From the NCBI RefSeq assembly GCF_017942085.1, contig NZ_JAGKSP010000010.1:1-64000 (forward strand): a stretch of 64,000 nucleotides of DNA, read 5' to 3'. Below are positions 1 through 8,700 of this stretch, in pieces. The translations under genes were made by a program, and so were the position numbers. The notes under the pieces were generated by a model. The model made no database searches. It was not told the origin of the DNA and was given only the letters and a program-made list of their open reading frames with translations. Source of the stretch: Paenibacillus lignilyticus. GTDB taxonomy: Bacteria > Bacillota > Bacilli > Paenibacillales > Paenibacillaceae. Every line of letters begins with the position of its first letter. Position 1 is the first letter of the stretch.

Positions 1-121
1 CCCCTCAAGATGAGATTTCCCAGTATGTAAGACCCCTGAAAGACGATCAGGTTGATAGGTTCGAGGTGGAAGTGCAGCAATGCATGCAGCTGACGAATAC
101 TAATCGGTCGAGGGCTTATCC
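1..121 (+). rRNA. 23S ribosomal RNA, 3' end (partial)
   Basis: The window opens inside the 3' terminal domain of a large-subunit rRNA. The stretch around 91-121 with the TAATCGGTCGAGGGCTTAT signature is the conserved 3' end of Firmicute 23S rRNA. The 5' part lies outside the window. The exact mature end, about position 121, is estimated from family conservation. No 5S rRNA follows before the first tRNA. Confidence 0.92.
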
Positions 122-234
122 TACGAATATTCGCTCGGATGTTCAACTTCGGACAAAATCAGCTAAAACAAAACCTTCGCAAAGGTTCGTATCCAGTTTT
201 CAGGGTGTGATCTTCACCTATATTGAATAAACAC

Positions 235-256
235 CCCACCTAGCAGTGGGTTTTTT
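235..256 (+). terminator. Short terminator-like hairpin after 23S rRNA
   Basis: CCCAC (235-239) pairs with GTGGG (246-250) and is followed by six T residues (251-256). The stem is only 5 bp. It ends two bases before the first tRNA. It may end the rRNA transcript or be partly read through into the tRNA cluster. Upstream, 172-177 and 182-187 form a small AACCTT/AAGGTT hairpin of the rRNA trailer. Confidence 0.55.
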
Positions 257-258
257 AT

Positions 259-335
<77 letters not shown>

Positions 336-343
336 TTCCCTTT

Positions 344-419
344 GGGGCCATAGCTCAGCTGGGAGAGCGCCTGCCTTGCAAGCAGGAGGTCAGCGGTTCG
401 ATCCCGCTTGGCTCCACCA
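344..419 (+). tRNA. tRNA-Ala (TGC)
   Basis: Acceptor arms GGGGCCA/TGGCTCC, anticodon TGC in the loop between GCCT and AGGC, TTCGATC T-loop, CCA encoded. Confidence 0.95.
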
Positions 420-435
420 AGCTATTTTAACCTAT

Positions 436-511
436 TCCCTGATAGCTCAGTTGGTAGAGCACTCGACTGTTAATCGAGTTGTCACAGGTTCGAGTCCTGT
501 TCGGGGAGCCA
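436..511 (+). tRNA. tRNA-Asn (GTT)
   Basis: Acceptor arms TCCCTGA/TCGGGGA, anticodon loop with GTT, discriminator G, CCA encoded. Confidence 0.95.
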
Positions 512-518
512 TTCATCT

Positions 519-609
519 GGAGAGCTGTCCGAGTGGTCGAAGGAGCACGATTGGAAATCGTGTAGGCGCTAACCGCGTCTCGAGAGTTCGAATCTCTCGC
601 TCTCCGCCA
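519..609 (+). tRNA. tRNA-Ser (GGA)
   Basis: Class II tRNA of 91 nt with a long variable arm. Acceptor arms GGAGAGC/GCTCTCC, anticodon GGA, discriminator G, CCA encoded. Confidence 0.95.
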
Positions 610-614
610 GATAG

Positions 615-689
615 GGCCCGTTGGTCAAGTGGTTAAGACACCTCCCTTTCACGGAGGTAACAGGGGTTCGAGTCCCCTACGGGTCACCA
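615..689 (+). tRNA. tRNA-Glu (TTC)
   Basis: Acceptor arms GGCCCGT/ACGGGTC, anticodon TTC in loop CTTTCAC, CCA encoded. Confidence 0.95.
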
Positions 690-700
690 TTTATTTCCCC

Positions 701-776
701 GGAGGCTTAGCTCAGCTGGGAGAGCATCTGCCTTACAAGCAGAGGGTCGGCGGTTCGATCCCGTCAGCCTCCACCA
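701..776 (+). tRNA. tRNA-Val (TAC)
   Basis: Acceptor arms GGAGGCT/AGCCTCC, anticodon TAC, CCA encoded. Confidence 0.95.
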
Positions 777-797
777 TATATGTTTTACTTGTACTAT

Positions 798-878
<81 letters not shown>

Positions 879-884
879 TACTGC

Positions 885-961
885 GGAGCCGTGGTGTAGT
901 GGCCCAACATGCCTGCCTGTCACGCAGGAGACCGCGGGTTCGAATCCCGTCGGCTCCGCCA
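885..961 (+). tRNA. tRNA-Asp (GTC)
   Basis: Acceptor arms GGAGCCG/CGGCTCC, anticodon GTC, discriminator G, CCA encoded. Confidence 0.95.
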
Positions 962-976
962 TTTCTTCAAAAGTTC

Positions 977-1052
<76 letters not shown>

Positions 1053-1074
1053 TTTTTAAACTGCAAGTTCATAT

Positions 1075-1150
<76 letters not shown>

Positions 1151-1154
1151 TTAT

Positions 1155-1239
1155 GGAGGATTAGTGAAGTGGCTAAACACGGCAGACTGTAAATCTGCTC
1201 TCCTTGAGTTCGGTGGTTCGAATCCATCATCCTCCACCA
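1155..1239 (+). tRNA. tRNA-Tyr (GTA)
   Basis: Class II tRNA of 85 nt. Acceptor arms GGAGGAT/ATCCTCC, anticodon GTA, CCA encoded. Confidence 0.95.
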
Positions 1240-1251
1240 TATTTTTTTCAT

Positions 1252-1328
1252 GGCGATCGTGGCGAAGTGGTTAACGCACCGGTTTGTGGATCCGGCATTC
1301 GTGGGTTCAATTCCCATCGGTCGCCCCA
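1252..1328 (+). tRNA. tRNA-His (GTG)
   Basis: Anticodon GTG. The extra 5' G (G-1, position 1252) faces C73, as expected for tRNA-His. Acceptor arms GCGATCG/CGGTCGC, CCA encoded. Confidence 0.95.
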
Positions 1329-1355
1329 TTTTTAACTAAACCAAATGCTTCATGT

Positions 1356-1430
1356 TGGGGATTAGCCAAGCGGTAAGGCAACGGACTTTGACTCCGTCAT
1401 CCCTAGGTTCGAATCCTAGATCCCCAGCCA
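1356..1430 (+). tRNA. tRNA-Gln (TTG)
   Basis: Acceptor arms TGGGGAT/ATCCCCA, anticodon TTG, discriminator G, CCA encoded. Confidence 0.95.
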
Positions 1431-1435
1431 TTTAT

Positions 1436-1508
1436 GAGCCATTAGCTCAGTTGGTAGAGCACCTGACTTTTAATCAGGGTGTCGTAGGTTCGAGTCCTAC
1501 ATGGCTCA
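1436..1508 (+). tRNA. tRNA-Lys (TTT), CCA not encoded
   Basis: Acceptor arms GAGCCAT/ATGGCTC with discriminator A, anticodon TTT. The next bases are CTT, so the CCA end must be added by the CCA-adding enzyme, unlike most neighbours. Confidence 0.95.
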
Positions 1509-1522
1509 CTTTATCTTGTTAC

Positions 1523-1609
1523 GCGGTCATGGCGGAATTGGCAGACGCGCTAGATTCAGGTTCTAGTGTCAGCAATGACGTGGAGGTTCGAGTCCTCTTG
1601 ACCGCACCA
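1523..1609 (+). tRNA. tRNA-Leu (CAG)
   Basis: Class II tRNA of 87 nt. Acceptor arms GCGGTCA/TGACCGC. Anticodon stem CTAGA/TCTAG holds loop TTCAGGT, anticodon CAG. CCA encoded. Confidence 0.95.
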
Positions 1610-1618
1610 TCACCATCT

Positions 1619-1693
1619 GCGGAAGTGGCTCAGCGGTAGAGCATCGCCTTGCCAAGGCGAGGGTCGCGGGTTCGATTCCCGTCTTCCGCTCCA
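1619..1693 (+). tRNA. tRNA-Gly (GCC)
   Basis: Acceptor arms GCGGAAG/CTTCCGC, anticodon GCC, discriminator T, CCA encoded. Confidence 0.95.
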
Positions 1694-1697
1694 TCAT

Positions 1698-1768
1698 GGC
1701 GCCATAGCCAAGTGGTAAGGCAGAGCTCTGCAAAAGCTTCACCCCCAGTTCGAATCTGGGTGGCGCCT
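1698..1768 (+). tRNA. tRNA-Cys (GCA), CCA not encoded
   Basis: Acceptor arms GGCGCCA/TGGCGCC, discriminator T, anticodon loop CTGCAAA (anticodon GCA). The gene is followed by TGT, so CCA is not encoded. Confidence 0.94.
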
Positions 1769-1790
1769 TGTATGTTTGTTTCACGAATCG

Positions 1791-1867
1791 CGGGATGTAG
1801 CTCAGCTTGGTAGAGCACCTGGTTTGGGACCAGGGGGTCGCATGTTCAAATCGTGTCATCCCGACCA
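1791..1867 (+). tRNA. tRNA-Pro (TGG)
   Basis: Acceptor arms CGGGATG/CATCCCG, anticodon TGG, CCA encoded. Confidence 0.95.
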
Positions 1868-1875
1868 TATTTTCT

Positions 1876-1946
1876 GCGGGTGTAGTTCAATGGTAGAACT
1901 TTAGCCTTCCAAGCTAATAGCGTGGGTTCGATTCCCATCACCCGCT
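1876..1946 (+). tRNA. tRNA-Gly (TCC), CCA not encoded
   Basis: Acceptor arms GCGGGTG/CACCCGC, discriminator T, anticodon TCC. Followed by TAC, so CCA is not encoded. Last gene of the run; a terminator follows 15 nt later. Confidence 0.94.
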
Positions 1947-1960
1947 TACTTTTATAGAGA

Positions 1961-1997
1961 AAAACCTTTTGTTCCTTCGCGGATAAAAGGTTTTTTG
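1961..1997 (+). terminator. Terminator of the tRNA cluster
   Basis: AACCTTTT (1963-1970) pairs with AAAAGGTT (1985-1992) and runs into a T tract. It closes the rRNA/tRNA transcription unit. From here to about 2086 I see no gene. Confidence 0.85.
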
Positions 1998-2086
1998 TGT
2001 TTCGGCGGCGGTAAATAGCCGTTGTTGTTTTCCTTTCATCCTCCGGGACACGGTCGCTGCGGCGAGTGCTGTCTTTGCAATAGATA

Positions 2087-2116
2087 GAAAAAAGACACCG
2101 CAGAGGTGTCTTTTTC
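2087..2116 (-). terminator. Terminator of the VOC-protein gene
   Basis: A-rich run, GACACC / GGTGTC stem with loop GCAGA and a T run on either strand. It lies 4 nt beyond the stop codon of the minus-strand gene and would work in both directions. Confidence 0.8.
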
Positions 2117-2119
2117 TAA

Positions 2120-2515
2120 TTACTTGGCATTCACATCCGGCTGATGAATCCCAATGATATTGCCTTCGGTATCGATATAATACCCCTGCCAGGCCATGCC
2201 GGGCAGCGCGTATTTCGGTAACGCGATGGTGCCGCCGTGCTCTAGAATTTTCGCTTCAGTCGCATCGTAGTCGCCGACTCCCATTGTGCAGGCAAATCCA
2301 TTCACGGGCTGCCCCGGTTGTGGGGCAGCACCATGGCGCTGCATCAAAGCACCGTTGATTCCCATGGCATCAGCATCGCCTGTCACGGCTCCAAAGTAAG
2401 GCATGCCGGCAAAGCTGCTGTAGTCCTCAAATGTCCAACCGAACACTTCTCCATAAAACTTCTTAGCGCGGTCCATGTCATCGACATGGATCTCGAAATG
2501 AATGACTCTTCCCAT
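2120..2515 (-). CDS. VOC (glyoxalase/bleomycin-resistance fold) family protein
   Basis: A 131-residue protein of the vicinal-oxygen-chelate superfamily. The N-terminal strand holds the typical HFEIHVDDMDRAKKFYGEVFGW pattern, and the C-terminal strand ends in DTEGNIIGIHQP, as in single-domain VOC proteins of the PhnB/YdcJ type. Members bind a divalent metal; many are lyases or resistance proteins, and the substrate here cannot be told. The start at 2515 was chosen because GGAGG lies 6 nt upstream; an in-frame ATG at 2584 has no ribosome site. It stands alone between two terminators. Confidence 0.85.
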   Translation of the reverse strand: MGRVIHFEIHVDDMDRAKKFYGEVFGWTFEDYSSFAGMPYFGAVTGDADAMGINGALMQRHGAAPQPGQPVNGFACTMGVGDYDATEAKILEHGGTIALPKYALPGMAWQGYYIDTEGNIIGIHQPDVNAK

Positions 2516-2593
2516 GATAACCTCCAATGATCTGGCTTCATTACTTGATTCTTGTAATAGGGTTTCCTTTCCTACTTGATCCATAACAAATTA

Positions 2594-2630
2594 CAAAAAA
2601 AAATAAAACCCGATCCATGAAGATCGGGTT
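2594..2630 (-). terminator. Terminator of the His-rich protein gene
   Basis: On the minus strand AACCCGATC (2630-2622) pairs with GATCGGGTT (2615-2607), followed by a T-rich run. It lies just past the stop of the small gene at 2641-2829. Confidence 0.85.
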
Positions 2631-2640
2631 CCAGAGGTAG

Positions 2641-2829
2641 TTAGCTGCTATAGCTGCCATGTTTCTTCTTGTAATGTCCATGGCCATAATTGGAATGATG
2701 CGGCGGGTAATGGCCGCCTTTCTTATAATCGCTGCTGCTGTGATGCTGGTGGCCGTAATGACCGTGCGAGCCGTAATGCTTGCGGCCAAGCAGGGAGCTG
2801 ATGAGGCGATTCAAAAGATGTCTCAACAT
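2641..2829 (-). CDS. Small His/Tyr/Gly-rich protein
   Basis: A 62-residue protein of no recognised family. After a short hydrophobic N-terminus (MLRHLLNRLISSLLG) the rest is nearly all His, Gly, Ser, Tyr and Lys, with repeated HYG/HGHY units. The composition suggests metal binding or a spore-coat or cell-wall role, by analogy with His-rich coat proteins of Bacilli; this is inference. It is probably real: GGAGGT lies about 9 nt before the ATG and a good terminator follows the stop. An overlapping plus-strand reading frame is its shadow. Confidence 0.6.
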   Translation of the reverse strand: MLRHLLNRLISSLLGRKHYGSHGHYGHQHHSSSDYKKGGHYPPHHSNYGHGHYKKKHGSYSS

Positions 2830-2990
2830 ACGTGTGGGACCTCCTATATGGAACTAATGTGGAAGCGTTTTAGACTTGTAAAATAATACGCAGCTCGATG
2901 AATCAGGTTTCGTTATAAATCACCCATTTGCAAATCGATTAGGAACCGAGTGGGGCACGCAGCCGTAAGTGAAAGCAGGGAGGGATGCGG

Positions 2991-3821
2991 ATGTTAGGTG
3001 CATGGTGGCGGGAAAGGTGGCTCGGTTGGCTGGATTATCCGCTCCGGGAGGGTGCGGTTTGGGCAGACAGGTATCGAGTTGAGGAGCTCCTGGGAATGGG
3101 CAGCTATGGTCAAGCTTATCGCTGTACGGATTTGAGAAGCGGAGCCGTTGTGCTGATGAAGCGAGGCAAGCCGAGCAAACGAAGCTTGGCCCGCGAGATG
3201 CTGGAGCGAGAGAGCGAGATTCTTAAAGGACTCCATCATCCGCAAATTCCGCAGTGGCTGGATTATGCCGCGCATGGCAGAGAAATGGGGCTCGTCATGG
3301 AGCTGGTTGAGGGATATAGTCTAGAGCACGCTGTAATGGGAAGCGAGAAGATATATAGTCAGCAGGAAGCTTTGCTCGTTATTCGGCAATTGCTGCATCC
3401 GCTGCGGCATATGCATGAAGCCGGGTATGTTCATCGGGATGTGCGGATCCCGAATGTTCTGGTTAGCGGCGATAAGCTGGTTATTATCGACGTTGGCTTA
3501 GCTTGCCGAATAGGCGATGAGTCTGCTTATGAAAAGGAGGAGTGGGGCGGCGGATTTGCGGACAGCTGGGGAGCCGTGAAGCAGCGGATGCGTGTGCCGG
3601 AACCGACAAGCGACCTGTATGGACTCGGCCATCTGTTCTTGTTTCTCATGTATGCAGGTTACATGCCGCATGAAGGACAGGAGGAGCGAGGCTGGGAGGA
3701 AGAACTGAAGCTTGATCCCGCGGTACAAGACTTTGTACAAGGATTGCTGGAGAACAAATGGCAGTCGGCGGAAGCGTGCGAACAGGAACTAGAGCAGACA
3801 TTGAAGTCGTTGGAAGGGTGA
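2991..3821 (+). CDS. Soluble serine/threonine protein kinase
   Basis: A 276-residue Hanks-type kinase. The glycine loop is GMGSYGQAY, the likely ATP lysine is K57, and the catalytic loop reads HRDVRIPN with D150. The metal-binding DFG motif is replaced by DVG in IIDVGLA. There is no membrane segment or PASTA domain, so it acts in the cytoplasm on unknown substrates. An ATG lies at 2985, but GGGAGG at 2978-2983 leaves correct spacing only for the ATG at 2991. The gene is monocistronic. The Phe-to-Val change in DFG is uncommon, but the aspartate is kept, so activity is plausible. Confidence 0.85.
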   Translation: MLGAWWRERWLGWLDYPLREGAVWADRYRVEELLGMGSYGQAYRCTDLRSGAVVLMKRGKPSKRSLAREMLERESEILKGLHHPQIPQWLDYAAHGREMGLVMELVEGYSLEHAVMGSEKIYSQQEALLVIRQLLHPLRHMHEAGYVHRDVRIPNVLVSGDKLVIIDVGLACRIGDESAYEKEEWGGGFADSWGAVKQRMRVPEPTSDLYGLGHLFLFLMYAGYMPHEGQEERGWEEELKLDPAVQDFVQGLLENKWQSAEACEQELEQTLKSLEG

Positions 3822-3894
3822 GCCAGCAGCGATTAAATACATGAACGAAATTGCTTAATCCTACCATTCCCTTCAATTGAGGGCCGGGTTAGGG

Positions 3895-3900
3895 TACAAT
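3895..3900 (+). promoter_or_regulatory. Possible -10 box upstream of the SEC-C gene
   Basis: TACAAT at 3895-3900, with TTCAAT at 3872-3877 as a poor -35 at 17 bp. The sequence TAATCCTACC at 3856-3865 just upstream recurs in two other intergenic regions of the window. Confidence 0.35.
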
Positions 3901-3936
3901 CTATATATATTGGTTGAATTGTAAAGGGGTTTAGGT

Positions 3937-5070
3937 ATGGATTTGCAAAAAGAAATGCTGCAGTTGAACGTGAATAATGCCATTAAAGGTTCGGTAAAGA
4001 CCAGCTTGAAGGATATCCTCGGACAGCTGACCAAGGATCGGTTGAATTTCATTGCTGCCAATTGCGCGCTGTCAGGGCGCTCCAAGCTGAAGAAACAGGA
4101 GCTCGTAGATGCGCTATGCGATAGAATTACAAGTGTGTCGAAACTATATTCGGCTTTCCTTACAGCTGAGCCGCAAGAATGGGATCTTGTGAACCGGCTT
4201 CTCAAAGTACCGTACATTCAGGATAATGCGGTCTATGCCGATGCTTACTTGTTTTTGATGGATAAAGGGTTGATATTCAGCTTCCTCGAAGGGGACAAGT
4301 TGTTTTTTGTTATGCCGGAAGAAGTCAAAGCCGCGTACAACATGCTGGACAAGAACGCCTTCCAAAAACAACGCAATGCAAATCAACTGGTGCTGCGATA
4401 CATGGAAGCGGCGGCTAACTTGTATGGAATTATCCCAATGACTAAGCTCATTGCGATTATTAATGACCAGAACGGTATTAACATAACGGAGGAGAAGCTC
4501 CTGGATATTCGTTTATCCGTCTCCGATAAGGTGCTGACTTGGGATATTCAGCGTGGATTCCTATTTAGCGACAGCCTGGATGGAGAAGACTTGGACGATT
4601 ATGAAGCGTTCTTGGAGAGCGTGAAGGACAAGCCGTACTACATTCCCGCTAAGGAAGAACTGCTGCTATATGCGGATATTGATTATTTCGAGAAGACGCC
4701 TCAGCTGGAGGCATTGAAGACCTACATCATGCAGGAATTAGGCAAAGTGGAGAAGCTGGCGGAGGCGCTCGTGGACGATATCCAGCTCGCATGTGCGATG
4801 GAAGAGCCGCTTAGCGTCATTATGGAAGAGTTCGATCAGCGCAAAATTCGCTTGAACAAGAAGCAGCTAAAGGAAGTTACGCCGTTAATTATTAACGTGC
4901 ATAACCATACGAGAATGTGGTCCAATCGCGGGTTTACACCTGATGAATTAAGTCCGAAACCGGCTCGGAATTCGAATGTGGTCCAGTTCCCGGCGGCATC
5001 CGCGAAAATCGGAAGAAACGAACCGTGCCCATGCGGCAGCGGGAAAAAACATAAGAAGTGCTGCCTGTAG
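3937..5070 (+). CDS. SEC-C motif protein with N-terminal SAP/Rho-like helical region
   Basis: A 377-residue protein. The C-terminus RNEPCPCGSGKKHKKCCL is a complete SEC-C zinc motif, the same element found at the end of SecA, which binds zinc and can contact SecB or ribosomes. The first 70 residues (SLKDILGQLTKDRLN..KLKKQELVDAL) resemble a Rho N-terminal or SAP-like helical module. The middle is unassigned. AAGGGG precedes the ATG. The next gene starts 3 nt after the stop, so the two are translationally coupled. The function is unknown; a protein quality-control or nucleic-acid role is a guess. Confidence 0.8.
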   Translation: MDLQKEMLQLNVNNAIKGSVKTSLKDILGQLTKDRLNFIAANCALSGRSKLKKQELVDALCDRITSVSKLYSAFLTAEPQEWDLVNRLLKVPYIQDNAVYADAYLFLMDKGLIFSFLEGDKLFFVMPEEVKAAYNMLDKNAFQKQRNANQLVLRYMEAAANLYGIIPMTKLIAIINDQNGINITEEKLLDIRLSVSDKVLTWDIQRGFLFSDSLDGEDLDDYEAFLESVKDKPYYIPAKEELLLYADIDYFEKTPQLEALKTYIMQELGKVEKLAEALVDDIQLACAMEEPLSVIMEEFDQRKIRLNKKQLKEVTPLIINVHNHTRMWSNRGFTPDELSPKPARNSNVVQFPAASAKIGRNEPCPCGSGKKHKKCCL

Positions 5071-5073
5071 GTT

Positions 5074-5727
5074 ATGGAGATTCAACTCGAACGGCGAACG
5101 ATTGACGTTCATGTCGCCTATGGGGCTGGTAAGAAGCTTTCCATCCAGATCGAGCCTTCGGGTTTCATTACGGTGAAGGCGCCTAACGGCACCAGCGACG
5201 AGATGATCATACGCGAAGTGAAACAGCATGGGCAAGCGATTGCGGCACAGCTCGATTGGATTGAGAAGTCTCGTGATGCGTTGTCGTTAAAGGAGTATCA
5301 AGAACAGGGCAAGTTCCTCCATCTGGGCAAATATTGTTCGTTGAGCGACTTAATCGATACAACGGCGGAGAACGAGGAAGAGCTTCGGCAGCGGCTGAAA
5401 AAGTTTTATTTTGCAAGCTGCAAGAAGGTTGTATCGGAACGTATTCCAGCCTTTCAGAAGCACCTGAAGGTGGCGCCAAAGTCGATCGAGATTGTAGAGT
5501 CCAGCACCAAATGGGGAAGCTGCAGCTCGAAGAAACAGCTTACGTTTAACTATCGTCTCGCCATGGCTCCGATCGAAGTCATCGACTATGTCATTATTCA
5601 TGAGTTATGCCATCTTTCGCATATGAATCATGATCGGTCGTTCTGGCGACTGGTCGGGAGTGTCATGCCGGACTACAAAGAGAAGGAAGCGTATCTGGCG
5701 CGGTATGGGCAGGCTATGACGCTGTAG
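5074..5727 (+). CDS. YgjP-type zinc metallopeptidase-domain protein (DUF45)
   Basis: A 217-residue protein with the YgjP/DUF45 signature: KWGSCSSKKQLTFNYRLAMAP followed by YVIIHELCHLSHMNHDRSFW. H176-E177 and H180 form the HExxH zinc site. Members of this M48-related family are predicted metal-dependent proteases, and some sit in restriction systems. Here it is instead coupled to a SEC-C protein: the start codon lies 3 nt after that stop and has only a weak ribosome site of its own, so coupling is likely. A bidirectional terminator follows. Confidence 0.85.
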   Translation: MEIQLERRTIDVHVAYGAGKKLSIQIEPSGFITVKAPNGTSDEMIIREVKQHGQAIAAQLDWIEKSRDALSLKEYQEQGKFLHLGKYCSLSDLIDTTAENEEELRQRLKKFYFASCKKVVSERIPAFQKHLKVAPKSIEIVESSTKWGSCSSKKQLTFNYRLAMAPIEVIDYVIIHELCHLSHMNHDRSFWRLVGSVMPDYKEKEAYLARYGQAMTL

Positions 5728-5751
5728 GATTTTACCGTCTTCGATAAAAAT

Positions 5752-5784
5752 AAAACCACATCCTCCATGGGGGATGTGGTTTTT
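5752..5784. terminator. Bidirectional terminator between metallopeptidase and xylanase genes
   Basis: AAAACCACATCC pairs with GGATGTGGTTTT around loop TCCATGGG, with a T tract on both strands. It serves the plus-strand gene ending at 5727 and the minus-strand gene ending at 5798. Confidence 0.88.
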
Positions 5785-5797
5785 GTTGTATAAGGAA

Positions 5798-8700
5798 TTA
5801 CAGATTCCAAATGCGGTACAGAATAACCGCCGCTTCGGCGCGGGTGAGTGACGCGTGCGGTGCGAGGTTGCCGTTCTTGCCGTTAACAATTCCGGATTTG
5901 ACCAGAGCGGCGGCGCTGTCCTGCGCATAGCCGGAAATCGTAGCGGCGTCGGCATATGCGTCCAGAGCCCCGCCGGTTCCAACCGGCTTGCCGGCAGCGG
6001 CCAGTGCACGTGCGGTCAGCACCATCATATCTTGGCGGGAGATCGTGCTGTCCGGTTGGAAGGTGTTATTTTCAAAACCGGTTGCGATTCCCAGTTCCTT
6101 AGCGATCAACAGCTCGTTGTAATAATAAGCGGATGGTTCGATATCGCCGAACATGGTGCCTTCTTTGCCCGTGCCATGCAGTTCAAGCGCTCTTACGAGA
6201 AGAGCTATAAAGTCTGCTCGCTTGATGGAAGCTGCCGGAGAGAAGTTGTTCGCAGTTGTTCCTTTGATAATGTCGTGCGACGCCATAGCATCTACGGCTT
6301 GTTTGGCCCAAGGCACTTGCGCCAGGTCACCGAAGGTCCTGAATACGGAGCCTACCGCATAGGTGCTGAAGTGAGACGTTTGGAAAACAACCGTTTGGCT
6401 TGCCGCATCATAGCGAGCATTCGGAACCTGTGTCGCGATACCTTTGCCGTCGATGTACCAAATGACGATATGATCCGGATTGCTAAGCTCTTCCGCTGTT
6501 GGCTTGTAAGGGATCGCAACCGACACAGGCGCGGCGGGATTGCTCCATGCAAGGACATTGCTGCCCGCTACTAAGCTCAGTTCGATAACCGGACGGTTGC
6601 CGATCAACTCGCGGTTTGCGGCGTTCAAACTGTCTGGTGCGGGTTTGCCGACACGGATCGATACTTGCTCGGCTTTGTCTGTCACGCCAGACAGCATGTT
6701 GCTTGGAATTTGAATCGTTGCATTCTCGGTCTTCACCGAAAGGACGAAGGCCTCTTGACCTTTCAGACTTTGCGCAGGCAGCTGCACTTCATACGACGAC
6801 GCGTTCGCTTGCTTCGGCAGCTCGATGACGACTTGTTTCTCGCCGTTAGCTGCCGGAGCGGCCAGCTCCAGCGCCTTCTTCAAGTTGTCGCCGGAAATCG
6901 TGCCGATGGCGCGTCCGTTGTCCGTCTTCATCTCGGGATGAATCGAAACGACGCCGTTCCGGTTCTGGACGCTGCCTGTTTGCAGGACGACATTGCTGCC
7001 ACCGCTCGGATAGGTCGCAGCAGTGGTAAGCGTAAGTACTCCGTAAACGGACGTGTCCATATAGCCGTTGCCGGTTGTATCGTTCCAGGCGGTAACGCTT
7101 TGGCGGGCACCGTCTTTCGCGTCATTAATCTGTACGTCAAAACCGAGCTTCTTGCCGTCAACCGGCGTCACCGATGTCAACGGGATTTTCACTTCAACCG
7201 TGTAGTTGGTTCCGGATACCTTCGTTGCGGATTCGAAACCCGCTGCAAGGCTGATCGGATTGAACGATGTCTCATTGTCAAAGTTTACTCTGTACTGACC
7301 GTCATCATCTTGATAGAACGATGTCTTCGCATTGTTTTGATCCACGAAAATTTCGACGGAATCTTGCTCATAGTTGTTCACGCTTGCTTTGTCGAGCTGC
7401 GCGTCGCTAACCTGTACCAATACATACAGATTCTGCTCATCCCAGAGCGCTTTGGCAACTCCGCTCGCTCCTTGCCAAGCCGTCTGATACCGGTTGATCG
7501 GGATTTCCGGGGTCTGGCCCCAAATCGCGTCAACAGTGCCGTCGACTAGCGGCGTAGCGAATTTAGCCGCAGCTTGGTTGGCTTCCGCCAGTTCAGGCTG
7601 ATGTTCCTCCATGAATGCAGCCGGATCGCTTACGCCGTAATATGCCGGTTTGGCCTGCAGGTTCTTATCGAACAACAGCGGGTTGGAAGCGGCTCTCCAG
7701 CTCGTATTGTCATCCATGCCCCAGAAGGTAACGCGTACGATCGCTGCAGCATGGGCTTGGAAGATTTCGAACAGCTGCGCGTAGAGATAGCCTTGAGCAT
7801 TGGCAAGCGGCTCGGAAAGCTGATAATTGCTTCCGGCCTGAATATCGAGCTCCGTAACGCTGATTTCTACGCCTAATGAAATGAACTTCTCCAAGGACAG
7901 TTCGACATTGTCCGGGTTCGTGTTCACGCCGTAGTGCGCCTGCATCCCGACGCCATCGATCAGCAGCTTGCCGGGGTGCGTCAGCGCATAGCGATCATTG
8001 ATTTCTTTGACCATGTTGTAGATGGCCAGCGCTTTGTTCTGATTATCTTCGTTGTAATCATTGTAATAGAGCTTGATGTCCCAAGCCGGATGCGCGTCCA
8101 GTACTTCTCTTGCTGCCAAGAACGCCTGCTCTACATAGTCCGTTCCGATCGCATTACTCCACGGTGTTTGGCGAAGTGATGCCTTCCAGTCTGCCGGATT
8201 GGAGGGGTTATCGTTCATCGCTTCGTTGACGACATCCCATGAAATCACCTTGCTGCCGAAATGCTCCATGACCGTTTGGATATGGGTCTTCAAATTCGCG
8301 AGCGCTTCTTCGCGGCCCAGTGGAATCGTGTTGTTATCGCCATCCTTAGTCGTATTCAGCCACGCAGGCGATTGCTGATGCCATACCAGCACATGCCCGT
8401 GCATCTGCATCCCTTCAGCCAGCACTTTATCGACAAGCGCATCGGCCGCGGTAAAGGTGAAATTGCCCTTCGTAGGCTGAAGCGCGTCAGGCTTCATCGC
8501 GTTTCCTGCTGTGACGACGTTGAAATGCTGCTTCAGCAGCTCGAGTCTAACGCCATCCAGATCCTCCGCCGAGATCGCGTTGCCGATTAGAAAATCGTCT
8601 TGGTAAGTGTCCTTAATCGGAGGCAGATCCTTCTGGATGGAAATCGGGCCGGATCCCGTGCTTTCAAAGCTGATGTCATCGATATAGAAAGAAGCCGTTT

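Noticed and set aside
6665..7549. 294-codon frame on the plus strand within the xylanase gene
   Set aside because: Antisense shadow of a high-confidence modular enzyme; no family features and no ribosome site.
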